64,000 nucleotides of DNA from Marinicella gelatinilytica (GCF_026410405.1 NZ_JAPMLN010000005.1:1-64000); one strand, 5' to 3'. Positions 1-9,500 are shown, counted from the stretch's first letter. Made by a program: numbers and translations. The notes: generated by a model not told the origin, from the sequence alone.

Positions 1-98
1 ACAATAACTGCCATATCAAAAACTTTTAAGCCTACTTAAGTATCGGTTAAAAGTTCAGGTTACTAACAGCCAATTATTAATAAAAAAGCCTAAAAGCA

Positions 99-157
99 AC
101 AAACCCCTGAAAAAAACAGGGGTTTGTCATTAGCCTGAGCCCGGTTATACCGGGCTC
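99..157 (-). terminator. Tandem hairpins downstream of the 330-aa membrane protein gene
   Basis: Two perfect hairpins follow the stop of the gene at 172-1164. The first met by its transcript has 9-bp arms at 137-145 and 149-157 with a 3-nt loop. The second has 11-bp arms at 99-109 and 117-127 with an A/T-only loop. Past the second stem the minus strand is T-rich, so this one looks like the intrinsic terminator. The first stem has no T tract. Positions 1-98 show no gene or clear signal. Confidence 0.7.
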
Positions 158-171
158 TTGACAAATACATA

Positions 172-1164
172 TTACTCGGTTTGGGTGATTTTAGCAGCGG
201 TATTGTCATCCGTTTTGCCTCGGTCACCTTGAACCCAATTAAAGGCTTTTTCTTTTAACTTCACAAACTTTTTAGAACCTCGTTCTAACTTGGCCTCCCA
301 TTCAGGGTTCGGCTCCTGACCTTCTGTCACTTTAAAAAACACCTGCATTAAAGCGGTCATGGCAAAAGGATCAATTAACGCGGCTTTCAAGCCCCAAGCC
401 GTGACCACAGCCAAAGCAAACGGCCAAAAACCACCTTCATAGCCACCAAAGCTCATTAAAGCCGCCAATGGTGCAAATACCACAATCAATACCAGTAACG
501 CCATAATCCATGTCATAACAGTGAGAAATAAGGCGTTTTTCAAAAAGGTTTTGTAGTTTTGCGCATACAAAACCAACGCTTTACGAGAGTCTTCCCATGG
601 GTTGGTCGAATTGTTGCGGATGTAATAAGCCAAAATCACTTCGTCCACATAAGTTAACGACATGGTTACCACGGCATTAACAAATTTCACCAAAGGCTGA
701 GGGATAAACGGCAAAAACATCATGACCCCGGAAAAAATTCGGGTAAAGGTTTTCAGCACACCTTTGATCAACTGATCCACACCAAACAATACCGAAGACT
801 CTGTAAATCGGTCTTTAACCACTTGTTGCGCGTATTTAACCTGACTCTGTCCTTCGGGCATTGGTTGATTGTCTAAGTGTTTAACAATCACAGCGATATG
901 ACCGGCTTTCACTAAATACAGCAAGTATTCACGAAAAAAATACAAGACGCCACTAACCAAAGCAAAACCACCGAACATCCCATAAAAAACACCAGTTTCG
1001 GGGCTGTCACCGACTTTACCGACTAAATATCCAATGCCACCACCTGTACCAGTGACCGCAATATAAGCAACGGTAATGCCCATATAGATCAAAAAACGAA
1101 ATAAAACAAATTCTTTGGTTTTAAATAAAGTGGACATCACCTGTCCAAATTTAAAATCAATCAT
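172..1164 (-). CDS. Polytopic membrane protein of unknown function (330 aa)
   Basis: I do not recognise this protein. It has several strongly hydrophobic segments, in the first 90 residues, around residues 130-180 and around 210-275. The C-terminus is charged and probably cytoplasmic. The first hydrophobic segment is glycine-rich. There is no signal peptide and no catalytic motif that I can name. The reading frame extends further upstream, but I chose the ATG at 1164 because GAGG lies five bases before it and the product then starts MIDFKFGQV, just ahead of the first amphipathic stretch. It follows trpS on the same strand with a 63-bp gap and ends at tandem hairpins. Coding status is well supported by length and residue composition; function is unknown. 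Confidence 0.75.
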   Translation of the reverse strand: MIDFKFGQVMSTLFKTKEFVLFRFLIYMGITVAYIAVTGTGGGIGYLVGKVGDSPETGVFYGMFGGFALVSGVLYFFREYLLYLVKAGHIAVIVKHLDNQPMPEGQSQVKYAQQVVKDRFTESSVLFGVDQLIKGVLKTFTRIFSGVMMFLPFIPQPLVKFVNAVVTMSLTYVDEVILAYYIRNNSTNPWEDSRKALVLYAQNYKTFLKNALFLTVMTWIMALLVLIVVFAPLAALMSFGGYEGGFWPFALAVVTAWGLKAALIDPFAMTALMQVFFKVTEGQEPNPEWEAKLERGSKKFVKLKEKAFNWVQGDRGKTDDNTAAKITQTE

Positions 1165-1227
1165 AAAAACCTCATTAACAACACTTAAAGACCTGGCAAG
1201 ATTGATTGCACCGACGGTCATTTAAAA

Positions 1228-2232
1228 TTAAACGATTGGCCTTATCCCTACAGCGTTTTTTAAAGTTGCCAACAGTTGTTTGGCAGACTGTCTGGCTTTG
1301 GCCGCCCCTTTTTGTAATTCTTGTTCAATCTTAGCAGGATTGGCCATCAAATCCTCATAATTTTGCCGAGCTTGTTGCAATTCTGTGTTCAAAGTCTCAA
1401 AAATAATTTGTTTTGCTGTTCCCCAAGCAATACCATCTCGATAAGCTTGACGCATTTCAGACACCTGTTGTTCGTTAGCAAAGGCTTTGTAAATATCCAT
1501 TAAGGCTGAGTCATCGGGGTCTTTGGGTTCACCCGGCTCCAAAGAATTGGTCTTAATTTTCATAATGTGTTTACGGAGCTTTTTCTCCGGCAACCACAGT
1601 GGAATGGTGTTGTTATAACTTTTACTCATTTTGCGACCATCGAGTCCAGGCAAAACCGAAACATTGTCTTGTACCATCGCCTTGGGCATAACAAAATGCT
1701 CACCAAAATGATGGTTAAAACGGGCACCAATATCCCGTGCCATTTCCAAATGCTGAATTTGGTCTTTTCCCACCGGCACTTCATCAGCATTAAACATCAA
1801 GATATCCGCGGCCATCAATATCGGATAGCTGAACAAACCCATGGTAATACCTTTATCCGGATCATCGCTATCTTGTTCCATATTTTCCGCGACTTGCGCT
1901 TTATAGGCATGGGCACGATTCATTAAACCTTTGGCCGTCATACACGTCAGCAACCATGTCAATTCAGAAATTTCAGGTATGTCAGATTGACGGTAGAAAA
2001 CCGCCTTATCGGTATCTAACCCCAATGCCAACCAAGTGGCAGCAATTTCACGTGTTGATTGGGCAATCCGCTCCGGTTCCCAACACTTGATAAGGGCATG
2101 CAAATCTGCCAGAAAGAAAAAACTGGTGATGTCTTGATCTTGGCTGCGACGAATGGCAGGCTTAATGGCACCAACATAATTGCCTAAATGTGGCGTACCG
2201 GTTGTGGTGATACCAGTTAATACAGTGGTCAT
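1228..2232 (-). CDS. trpS: Tryptophan-tRNA ligase
   Basis: Charges tRNA-Trp with tryptophan using ATP, in the cytoplasm. It is a class I synthetase: the HIGH-type motif is TPHLGNY at about residues 13-19, and the second signature is KMSKS at about residue 200, preceded by LPGLDGR. The length of 334 aa is that of a normal bacterial TrpS. The start ATG at 2232 gives the usual N-terminus, with the Rossmann strand [10 protein letters not shown]. It lies upstream of, and on the same strand as, the unknown membrane protein. No leader peptide or T-box-like structure is apparent in the short upstream gap. Confidence 0.97.
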   Translation of the reverse strand: MTTVLTGITTTGTPHLGNYVGAIKPAIRRSQDQDITSFFFLADLHALIKCWEPERIAQSTREIAATWLALGLDTDKAVFYRQSDIPEISELTWLLTCMTAKGLMNRAHAYKAQVAENMEQDSDDPDKGITMGLFSYPILMAADILMFNADEVPVGKDQIQHLEMARDIGARFNHHFGEHFVMPKAMVQDNVSVLPGLDGRKMSKSYNNTIPLWLPEKKLRKHIMKIKTNSLEPGEPKDPDDSALMDIYKAFANEQQVSEMRQAYRDGIAWGTAKQIIFETLNTELQQARQNYEDLMANPAKIEQELQKGAAKARQSAKQLLATLKNAVGIRPIV

Positions 2233-2319
2233 GGATAATTCAATTCTTTATAAAAAGTCTATTGTATTCAACTGTATTGACTAAATACAATAACAAGCCT
2301 TTATTTCATAGAATTACTT

Positions 2320-2619
2320 ATGATTAAAACTGTTTTATTAATATTAATTTTTTCTACATTGTCTTTTTCATCCAAAGCTTTAGCAGATAACGAGGCCGAA
2401 CAAGCTGCCAAAGATGGCTTACAAGCAGTGACGATTTTTGTGGATATTTCTCGATTTAGCCGAAAAAACCGCGCGGCAAAGAAAATGACAAAGCTACATC
2501 GGGAATTTGCGCAGTTTGGATATGCTTTGCTGGCTGTTAATGTCTATACCGAAAATGGTGATTTAGAAGGGTTCTTTGTCAGTTACCAAAAACGCACCAC
2601 AACACCGTCTCTAAACTGA
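2320..2619 (+). CDS. Small secreted protein of unknown function (99 aa)
   Basis: An ATG opens a clear Sec signal peptide: a lysine near the N-terminus, the hydrophobic run VLLILIFSTLSF and a likely cleavage site after ALA at about residue 22. The mature part of about 77 residues is mixed charged and aromatic, with no cysteines, and ends in a polar tail. I recognise no family. It diverges from trpS across an 87-bp gap and points into the DnaA-box-rich gap at 2620-2932. No strong ribosome binding site is visible. The convincing signal peptide is the main reason to believe it is a gene. Confidence 0.6.
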   Translation: MIKTVLLILIFSTLSFSSKALADNEAEQAAKDGLQAVTIFVDISRFSRKNRAAKKMTKLHREFAQFGYALLAVNVYTENGDLEGFFVSYQKRTTTPSLN

Positions 2620-2932
2620 GAAATAGCGAGTCAAATTCACCATAAATAGTGGCCTTTGTGACAGCCATCATCATAAACTTATACACAATTTGTGGTGTCG
2701 ATGTAAAAACAAGAATTTAATCAACTATCATTAGACTTCTGATTACAAAGACTAAGTAAGATACTGATAAATATATTAATTTTTATTTGGGCTGTTTTTA
2801 ACCATTCTGTTCAAAGTCTTATGACAAGGAGATGAGATGACAAAATTTAACGGTTATGCACAACCTTATCCACAGCTTTTGTGGATAACCGACTAAAGTA
2901 CTTTAATCAGAAAAACAGTGGTCACCCATTGG
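2620..2932. other. Convergent intergenic region with a cluster of DnaA boxes
   Basis: This 313-bp gap lies between two genes that point into it, so it should not be a promoter for either. It holds four exact matches to TTATNCACA: 2679-2687 (+), 2854-2862 (+), 2866-2874 (+) and 2880-2888 (-). The last three lie within 35 bp. The first and last of these three form an imperfect dyad, GGTTATGCACAA against TTGTGGATAACC, centred on the middle box. An AT-rich stretch at about 2761-2790 lies between the isolated box and the trio. No GATC occurs here. The layout resembles an origin or a DnaA-titration site, but no origin function is shown. Confidence 0.55.
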
Positions 2933-3637
2933 TTAAATCAATGACTGCAATCTGGCCAATAATTGCTGAGTTGGTATCATTTTATCGGCCGTTGTTTCAT
3001 AACTAAATACCCACAAAGAACCATCCAATTTACCCATATAATATTCACTGTATGCCAGCAAAGAATCTTTTTGGTAAACCACATTAAAAATCTTATAGTC
3101 TGAATGAGATTTAAATTGACTGTCGCTTAAACGGTAACGGTGGCGTATATTGTGATAAAGATTAAGGGCATAAGAAAAAGCATCCTTATTTAATGTGGCT
3201 ACAGTATCTCGAAAATAAGTCACTGAAATTCGTGATGTCGGCTGTTTAAAATTCGGGGCCTTTTCTTGTCCTGACATATTGATTTTCAATTGCCAGCCGT
3301 GATTATTTGGAATTAATTCTGAAGAAACCTTATGTGATTGAACAACCTCAATAAATGCTTGAGGTGAAATGGCGTCACTCGGATGATGCTTGGCTTGAGA
3401 AAAACTTTGCGGCCGGGGCTGCGTATGGAGAGGCTTTGGTTGGGTTGTCTGCTTTTGAACGGGTTTATTATCGGTTTTTGCAATAACTAACCGCGTGGCG
3501 GCACAAGAACGATCTTGAATAACCACAGTGCCATCGCTTGACTGACAATGGTAAAGTTTTTTGGCAATAACATGAATTGGGTTCAAAGCCATCAGTATAA
3601 CGAGAGATAACAGTATTGCTGATGGCTGAGTATTCAC
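2933..3637 (-). CDS. Secreted DUF4124-like protein (234 aa)
   Basis: I place the start at a GTG at 3637, one base after the ffh stop. This gives a good signal peptide with the core AILLSLVILMAL and likely cleavage after HVIA. The mature protein begins KKLYHCQSSDGTVVIQDRSC, the short two-cysteine pattern typical of DUF4124 domains. A proline/glutamine/lysine-rich linker follows, at about residues 60-95. The C-terminal half of about 130 residues has no motif I can name. Coupling to ffh suggests co-transcription. An ATG at 3592 is the alternative start but would cut into the signal peptide. Its role is unknown, probably envelope-associated. Confidence 0.65.
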   Translation of the reverse strand: MNTQPSAILLSLVILMALNPIHVIAKKLYHCQSSDGTVVIQDRSCAATRLVIAKTDNKPVQKQTTQPKPLHTQPRPQSFSQAKHHPSDAISPQAFIEVVQSHKVSSELIPNNHGWQLKINMSGQEKAPNFKQPTSRISVTYFRDTVATLNKDAFSYALNLYHNIRHRYRLSDSQFKSHSDYKIFNVVYQKDSLLAYSEYYMGKLDGSLWVFSYETTADKMIPTQQLLARLQSLI

Positions 3638-3638
3638 G

Positions 3639-5003
3639 TTAAAACGGTAAGCCACCGCCACCGGGTAATTTACCACCTAACTTTTGCATCATTTTCATCA
3701 TGCCTTTACCCTTAAATTTACGCATCATTTTTTGCATTTGATTGTATTGTTTCAAAAGCTTCGAGACATCTTGAATTTGTGTACCGGAACCGTTAGCAAT
3801 ACGGCGTTTACGTGAACCTTTAATCAACTGTGGATAACGCTTTTCCTTGATTGTCATAGAATTCATAACAGCCAACATTTGATTGGTGTGTTTGTCGCTG
3901 GCTTGGTTTTTAACTGCATCGGGTAATTGTCCCATGCCAGGCAGTTTATCTAACATGGAACTCATACCGCCCATGTTTTGCATTTGTAATAACTGTTCCT
4001 GAAAATCCTCTAAGGTGAATTTATTTCCGGTTTGTACTTTTTTTGCGAATTTTTCAGCTTTTTTCTTATCAATCTTTCGTTCAGCTTCTTCGACCAGAGA
4101 CAGTACATCACCCATGCCCAAAATACTTGAGGCAATCCGATCCGGATGAAAAGGCTCTAAGGCCTCCATTTTTTCACCCACACCTTGGAATTTGATGGGT
4201 TTTCCGGTGATGGTTTTAACTGACAGTGCCGCACCGCCTCTGGCGTCCCCATCCACCTTGGTCAGAATCACACCGGTTAAGTCCAATACATCAGAAAAGG
4301 CCTTGGCAGTATTGGCGGCATCTTGACCGGTCATGGCATCAACCACAAACAGTGTTTCTGTTGGTTTTAAACTGTCCTGCAAGGCTTTAATCTCTTGCAT
4401 CATGGACTCATCGACTGCCAATCGTCCGGCAGTATCAACAATTAACACATCAAAAAATCCTTTTTTAGCCGCGTCCAAAGCACTCTGACCAATGCTAACA
4501 GGGTCATCAATCACCGATGAGGGATGCACACTGACGCCAATTTGCTCTCCAACCGTCTGTAATTGCTCAATCGCAGCGGGTCGATAAACGTCAGCAGAGA
4601 CCATCATGACTTTCTTTTGTTGACGTTCAGTCAGGTATTTTGCCAGTTTTCCGGAGGTGGTGGTTTTACCGGCACCTTGTAAACCTGCCATTAATATGAC
4701 AACCGGAGGTTGGGCATTGAAATTAATACCCTGGGTTTCTTCACCCAAAACCCGCTCAAGTTCTTCTTGAACTACCTTAACCATCATCTGGGCCGGTTTA
4801 ACACTGCTTAAAACTTCTTGACCCAGAGCCCGCTGTTTGACGTCATCGATAAATGACTTAACCACAGGCAGCGCGACATCTGCTTCCAGTAAAGCCACCC
4901 GAATTTCGCGTAAAATATCCTTAATATTATCTTCAGTAAGGCTTGCCTGGCCTCGAATTTTCTTAATGCTTAGTGTCAGCCGATCTGTAAGATTGTCAAA
5001 CAT
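3639..5003 (-). CDS. ffh: Signal recognition particle protein Ffh
   Basis: GTPase subunit of the bacterial signal recognition particle. It binds 4.5S RNA and hydrophobic signal sequences and delivers ribosomes to FtsY at the inner membrane. An N-terminal helical bundle is followed by the GTPase domain, with the P-loop GLQGAGKTTT near residue 105, then DTAGR and TKVDGDARGG. The C-terminal methionine-rich M domain ends in a glycine-rich tail. I start at the ATG at 5003 (MFDNLTDRL), the conserved N-terminus; an upstream in-frame ATG would add only 11 unrelated residues. Length is 454 aa, as expected. It is divergent from ypjD, a common gammaproteobacterial arrangement. Confidence 0.97.
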   Translation of the reverse strand: MFDNLTDRLTLSIKKIRGQASLTEDNIKDILREIRVALLEADVALPVVKSFIDDVKQRALGQEVLSSVKPAQMMVKVVQEELERVLGEETQGINFNAQPPVVILMAGLQGAGKTTTSGKLAKYLTERQQKKVMMVSADVYRPAAIEQLQTVGEQIGVSVHPSSVIDDPVSIGQSALDAAKKGFFDVLIVDTAGRLAVDESMMQEIKALQDSLKPTETLFVVDAMTGQDAANTAKAFSDVLDLTGVILTKVDGDARGGAALSVKTITGKPIKFQGVGEKMEALEPFHPDRIASSILGMGDVLSLVEEAERKIDKKKAEKFAKKVQTGNKFTLEDFQEQLLQMQNMGGMSSMLDKLPGMGQLPDAVKNQASDKHTNQMLAVMNSMTIKEKRYPQLIKGSRKRRIANGSGTQIQDVSKLLKQYNQMQKMMRKFKGKGMMKMMQKLGGKLPGGGGLPF

Positions 5004-5101
5004 GAACTGATTATCCTGTTGGTAAATAATGAACATGCTATTATAATGGCTTCATCTCCAAAGATAAATGAGACCATCAACAAATATCGTCTCCCAATAC
5101 C

Positions 5102-5854
5102 ATGACAAGTCTTTTTATTGCCACCGCAGCAGCCCATTTGATTGCTTTGCTGACTGTCAAAAACTACCGTGTATCCATACTGCTTTTACTATTGGCCAGT
5201 CTTTTTCAGACTGTGCTTACAGGCTACTTATTGCTCAACGAAACCGGTTGGACATTCAATGCGCAAAATGCCTGCCTGGTGGTCAGTTGGTTGGCTAATA
5301 TCATTGTTCTTGTCGGTCGATTTAGACTAAAAACATTGCGTGTGTTATTACACCTTATCGCCATTGTGGTTACGCTCTGGATCTATCTGATGCCATTGCC
5401 GGATTTCTCGAAACCCTATGCCCTATTCATTGACCTACACATTACTTTATCCATACTGGCTTATAGTTTTTTATTTGTGTCATCTTTGGTGGCCATCAAT
5501 TTAGCTTTACAAATTCGGCGTTTAAAGAAAAATGCATTTGTGAGCCCGGATTTAAGTTTAAACAGCTTATTAAAAAATGAAGAAAAACTATTTATTTTAA
5601 TTGTTATTGGCTGGCTGTTTTTAGGTTTATCTTTATTATCAGGTGCCATTTTTATTGATAACTTTTTTGGCAATCAAATGGGCCACAAAATTGTTTTTTC
5701 AATTTTGGCATGGATTATGTTTTCGGTTTTGATTGCCGGTCGCATGCTCAAAGGCTGGCGTGGAAAAAAAGCCATAAAACTAAATTTAATAGCGATGGCC
5801 TTATTAATGATTGGCTTTTTAGGTAGTTATTTAGTCATCGACTACATACTGTAA
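5102..5854 (+). CDS. ypjD: YpjD-type cytochrome c assembly family membrane protein
   Basis: Inner-membrane protein of the CcmC/CcsA-like family, 250 aa with about eight hydrophobic segments. The conserved pattern of this family is recognisable: LHITLSILAYSFLF in the middle and MGHKIVFSILAWIMF near the end, with histidines that in relatives can face haem. Its exact role is unsettled; in Escherichia coli YpjD it has been linked to membrane and protein-assembly phenotypes rather than proven cytochrome maturation. It diverges from ffh and its stop overlaps the next start as TAATG, so it forms a two-gene operon with the CNNM/CBS protein. That order, ffh, ypjD, yfjD, is conserved in many gammaproteobacteria. 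Confidence 0.88.
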   Translation: MTSLFIATAAAHLIALLTVKNYRVSILLLLLASLFQTVLTGYLLLNETGWTFNAQNACLVVSWLANIIVLVGRFRLKTLRVLLHLIAIVVTLWIYLMPLPDFSKPYALFIDLHITLSILAYSFLFVSSLVAINLALQIRRLKKNAFVSPDLSLNSLLKNEEKLFILIVIGWLFLGLSLLSGAIFIDNFFGNQMGHKIVFSILAWIMFSVLIAGRMLKGWRGKKAIKLNLIAMALLMIGFLGSYLVIDYIL

Positions 5855-7125
5855 TGCTGGCAGCGCTCACCACAGGCCAATTGATTGGTATTATTGTCGG
5901 TTTATTGTTGTTATCGGCTTTCTTTTCCAGTGCCGAAACCGGCCTCATGGCTTTAAATAGAATCAAGCTCAAAAATGATGCCAAACATAACAAAGGTGCC
6001 TTATTAGCACACCGTTTACTTCAAAAGCCCGATCGCTTAATTGGCATAATTTTAATCGGCAATAATTTTATCAATATTTTGGCCACGGCATTAACCACAT
6101 TGTTGGCGATAAAAGTGGCCGGCGAACAAGGCATCGTTATTGGTACAGCGATATTAACGGTTGCCATTTTAATATTTGCGGAAATAACACCCAAAACTTA
6201 TGCCGCCATTCATCCTGAACGCATCGGCTATCCGGCGGCTTATGTATTAACACCTTTACTGAAAATTTTCTGGCCTTTGGTTTGGCTGATAAATCTATTC
6301 ACCAACAGTATTTTACGGTTATTGGGGGTGCCCGCAGAAGTGGCCGAAAAGGCCTTATCCCGGGAAGAGCTGAAAACTTTGGTGATTGAAAATGACATGC
6401 TAAATCCCGATGTGCATCAAAAAATGATGATAAACGTCATGAATCTGGAGCACATAAAAAATGAAGACGTGATGGTACCTCGTAACGAAATCCAAGCCAT
6501 CAATATCAACGATGACTGGGATATCATTGAACGTAAAATTGTCGGTACGTATTTAACACGAATGCCTGTGTATCAAGGCAGTATCGATCATGTCATTGGC
6601 ATTTTACATATCCGCACAATTTTAACCATGCTGAAAAACAGCAGTTTAAACAAATCCAAATTAAAAAGTGTATTGCGAAAACCCTACTTTGTACCCGAAA
6701 CAGCGCACCTCTCAGGACAGTTACGTGAATTTCAAAGCAAAGAACGCAGAATGGGTTTAGTGGTCGATGAATATGGCGATTTAGTGGGACTCATCACCCT
6801 AGATGATATTTTAGAGCAGATTGTTGGTCGATTCACGTCTCAATTCGGTGATCGCGGCATACAAATTATTCAAAAAAGTGAGCATCAATACGTGGTCAAA
6901 GGACGCATAGCTATTCGCTTTTTAAACCGCCGCTTACACTGGGACTTACCCACTGATGATGCCACCACAATTAATGGACTTATTACCGAAACCATTAAAG
7001 ATTTACCAACGCCAAATTTAGAACTAACCATCGATCAATATCGCATGACCATCTTGGAGGTCAGTGAAGATAATATCATTAACACCGTTTTGATCGAACG
7101 CATCATCGATCACTCGCCTGATTGA
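5854..7125 (+). CDS. yfjD: CNNM/CBS-domain (HlyC/CorC family) membrane protein
   Basis: Member of the CNNM/CorC group implicated in magnesium or cobalt homeostasis; direct transport is debated. The N-terminal CNNM domain of about 180 residues has membrane segments with the signature SAFFSSAETGLMALNR. A pair of CBS domains follows, at about residues 195-330 (VMVPRNEI, MPVYQGSIDHVIGILHI, LVVDEYGDLVGLITLDDIL). The C-terminal CorC_HlyC domain fills about residues 345-420. At 423 aa it is full length. It is translationally coupled to ypjD (TAATG) and converges with the MFS gene, leaving a single base between the two stop codons. Confidence 0.92.
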   Translation: MLAALTTGQLIGIIVGLLLLSAFFSSAETGLMALNRIKLKNDAKHNKGALLAHRLLQKPDRLIGIILIGNNFINILATALTTLLAIKVAGEQGIVIGTAILTVAILIFAEITPKTYAAIHPERIGYPAAYVLTPLLKIFWPLVWLINLFTNSILRLLGVPAEVAEKALSREELKTLVIENDMLNPDVHQKMMINVMNLEHIKNEDVMVPRNEIQAININDDWDIIERKIVGTYLTRMPVYQGSIDHVIGILHIRTILTMLKNSSLNKSKLKSVLRKPYFVPETAHLSGQLREFQSKERRMGLVVDEYGDLVGLITLDDILEQIVGRFTSQFGDRGIQIIQKSEHQYVVKGRIAIRFLNRRLHWDLPTDDATTINGLITETIKDLPTPNLELTIDQYRMTILEVSEDNIINTVLIERIIDHSPD

Positions 7126-7126
7126 A

Positions 7127-8305
7127 TCAGGATACTGAGCGTTGCCCACCAAAAACAACAAAACCAACCAGAGCCAGAAATAGTAACAGCGCAAATAAAG
7201 CCAATAACACTAAATTCACAGAATAGGACATCAAATAACCACCCACGGCACCACCCACAAACGCCCCCATAAACTGAGCGGTCGAATAAGCACCCATGGC
7301 AGCACCTCGGTATTTTTCAGTGGCTATTTTAGAGAGCAATGCCGGCATCGAGGCCTCTAAGTAATTAAATAAACCAAAATAAACAGTCAAACTCAACACA
7401 ATCACTAACCAGGTTTTCAAACCCAGTTGTAAAAGTAAAAAGTTAATAGCCAATAATAAAAATGTCAGTAACATTAAACGCACATGATTCTTGCGTTTTT
7501 CTTGCCAAAAAATTAACGGTATCATAATAAATAAAGATGCCACCATCACCGGTAGATATAACTGCCAATGATTGGTTACCGGCCAATCAAAATAATTAAC
7601 CAAAACCACCGGTAACACTAAAAACAAAGCAGACATACTGGCGTGAATGGCAAACACACCCATATCTAACAGCAACAATTGCTTTTCACGGATACTTTGC
7701 AATACCTCTATGAATCGATAATCCCGCTCAATACGCTTCTCGGGTTCATGCACCATAAAAACAAGCACCACTAATGCCATACCGGCTAAAATGGCTGTCA
7801 TCCAAAACAAACCACTCAAACCATACATACTTGCTAATAAAGGCCCGGTAATAAAAGCCAGCATAAAAGAAAAGCCAATACCAACACCGACAATGGCCAT
7901 CATCTTACTGCGCTGTTCCGGTTTCGAAACATCAGCAATTAGCGCCATTCCTGTAGCGGCAATGGCGCCCATTCCTTGTACCGCACGGCCTATAATGATG
8001 GTGGTGATATCTGTAGCCAAAGCCGCAATCACCGAACCAATTAAGAATAAACTCAAACCCAAAGCAATGACATTTTTTCGACCCCAAATATCAGACAAAA
8101 ACCCCATCGGTATTTGCAAGAATGCCTGAGTCAAACCATAAACACCAATCGCCAAACCCATTAAAAATGGCGTCGACCCGCTGATGTCTTGGGCATAAAC
8201 AGAAAATACCGGTAAGATAAGAAACAAGCCATACATGCGTAAAGCAATCATAAATGCAATTGCAAAGGTAATGCGCAATTGGTTATTTTGAGGGGATTTA
8301 GTCAT
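7127..8305 (-). CDS. MFS transporter, YajR-like
   Basis: Twelve-helix major facilitator protein of 392 aa, probably an inner-membrane drug/proton antiporter. The A motif GFLSDIWGRKNVI lies between helices 2 and 3, and RAVQGMGAIAATGMALIADV in helix 4 is typical of drug-efflux members. The N-terminus (LRMYGLFLILPVFSVYAQDI) resembles the YajR group. Unlike E. coli YajR it ends after helix 12, with no C-terminal soluble domain. The substrate cannot be read from the sequence. Monocistronic: it faces yfjD at its 3' end and ispB divergently at its 5' end. Confidence 0.88.
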   Translation of the reverse strand: MTKSPQNNQLRITFAIAFMIALRMYGLFLILPVFSVYAQDISGSTPFLMGLAIGVYGLTQAFLQIPMGFLSDIWGRKNVIALGLSLFLIGSVIAALATDITTIIIGRAVQGMGAIAATGMALIADVSKPEQRSKMMAIVGVGIGFSFMLAFITGPLLASMYGLSGLFWMTAILAGMALVVLVFMVHEPEKRIERDYRFIEVLQSIREKQLLLLDMGVFAIHASMSALFLVLPVVLVNYFDWPVTNHWQLYLPVMVASLFIMIPLIFWQEKRKNHVRLMLLTFLLLAINFLLLQLGLKTWLVIVLSLTVYFGLFNYLEASMPALLSKIATEKYRGAAMGAYSTAQFMGAFVGGAVGGYLMSYSVNLVLLALFALLLFLALVGFVVFGGQRSVS

Positions 8306-8481
8306 GGCTGTGCATTTTACCTGTTAAGGTTTAAATTGACCACATCTTAAATCGCTAATGAACCCGCTAAATTTGATGTAAACCAATACCATTCATTTAA
8401 GCCAAATTTCTCAATACGATGATAATTCCATGATTTTTAAACTGAAGCCCAAATCAGCTGTTTATCAGACTACCGGTTGAT

Positions 8482-8487
8482 TATAAT
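8482..8487 (+). promoter_or_regulatory. Probable -10 box for ispB
   Basis: A consensus TATAAT lies 30 bases before the ispB start. No good -35 hexamer sits 17 bp upstream, so this is a partial promoter call. It would give a leader of about 23 nt. The rest of the 8306-8516 gap between the divergent MFS and ispB genes shows nothing distinctive. Confidence 0.45.
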
Positions 8488-8516
8488 AACGCTTCTTTTA
8501 TTAAAATTAACCCACA

Positions 8517-9500
8517 ATGAATGAAGAAGTGATGAGAATTGAGGATGTCTTACATTTAACCAATGCTGACATGCAGCAAGTTAATCAACATTTAACAAGC
8601 CAACTTAATTCACAAGTGGTTTTAATCAATCAAATCGCTCATTACATTATTAATAATGGCGGTAAGCGACTCCGTCCGGTCATAATGATGCTTCTGGCCA
8701 AAGCCCTCGACTATAAAGGCAAACAACACATCAATTTAGCAGCGGTGGTGGAAATGATTCACACAGCCACCTTGTTGCATGATGATGTGGTGGACGAATC
8801 AGATATGCGACGTGGTGAAAAAACTTCTCATGAGATCTGGGGCAATGCAGCCAGTGTTTTAGTGGGTGATTTTTTATATTCAAAATCATTTAGAATGATG
8901 GTAACTGCTGACAGCATGGAAGTGATGGCCGTCATGTCAAAAGCCACCAACACAATTTCCGAAGGTGAAGTGCAACAACTGTTAAATATTGGTAACCAGT
9001 CGCTCACTGAAAAAGATTACTATCAAATCATTGCCAATAAAACCGCCAAATTATTCGAAGCTGCCTGTGAATTAGTGGCCATCATTAGCGAAGTCAATAG
9101 CAATCATCGACAGAAACTGGCCCAGTATGGATTATTATTAGGTACAGCATTTCAGATTGCCGATGACGTTTTAGATTACACCGCCGACGACGATGCTTTG
9201 GGGAAAAATATTGGTGATGATTTTAATGAAGGCAAGTTGACCTTACCACTGATATATATTCTAAATAAAGGCCCAGAACAGCACAAACAAAGTGTATCAG
9301 ATGCCTTAAATAACCCGTCAGAAACAGACTTTATGTCACTGCGGCAATTAGTCAATAACTCAGGTGCGATTGAATACACCTTGCAGCAGGCGAAATTAAA
9401 AGCTGAACAAGCCAAAACATGCTTATCTGCTCTACCTGATAGCAAAGCAAAACAAGCCCTACAATTTCTCTGCGATTATACCTGGCAGCGTAACATATGA
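8517..9500 (+). CDS. ispB: Octaprenyl diphosphate synthase (polyprenyl synthetase)
   Basis: Elongates farnesyl diphosphate with isopentenyl diphosphate to make the polyprenyl side chain of ubiquinone and menaquinone. It shows GGKRLRPVI near residue 48, the first aspartate-rich motif LLHDDVVDESDMRRG near residue 84, and the second, DDVLDYTADDDALGKNIGDD, near residue 218. The 327-aa length fits IspB and is longer than the usual 290-300 aa IspA-type farnesyl synthase. The usual neighbours rplU-rpmA are absent. A long non-coding region follows immediately. The exact chain length made cannot be read from the sequence. Confidence 0.92.
   Translation: MNEEVMRIEDVLHLTNADMQQVNQHLTSQLNSQVVLINQIAHYIINNGGKRLRPVIMMLLAKALDYKGKQHINLAAVVEMIHTATLLHDDVVDESDMRRGEKTSHEIWGNAASVLVGDFLYSKSFRMMVTADSMEVMAVMSKATNTISEGEVQQLLNIGNQSLTEKDYYQIIANKTAKLFEAACELVAIISEVNSNHRQKLAQYGLLLGTAFQIADDVLDYTADDDALGKNIGDDFNEGKLTLPLIYILNKGPEQHKQSVSDALNNPSETDFMSLRQLVNNSGAIEYTLQQAKLKAEQAKTCLSALPDSKAKQALQFLCDYTWQRNI

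Noticed and set aside
8306-8516. Possible small gene between the MFS transporter and ispB
   Set aside because: No frame with a plausible start and ribosome binding site was seen; the gap looks like plain promoter DNA.
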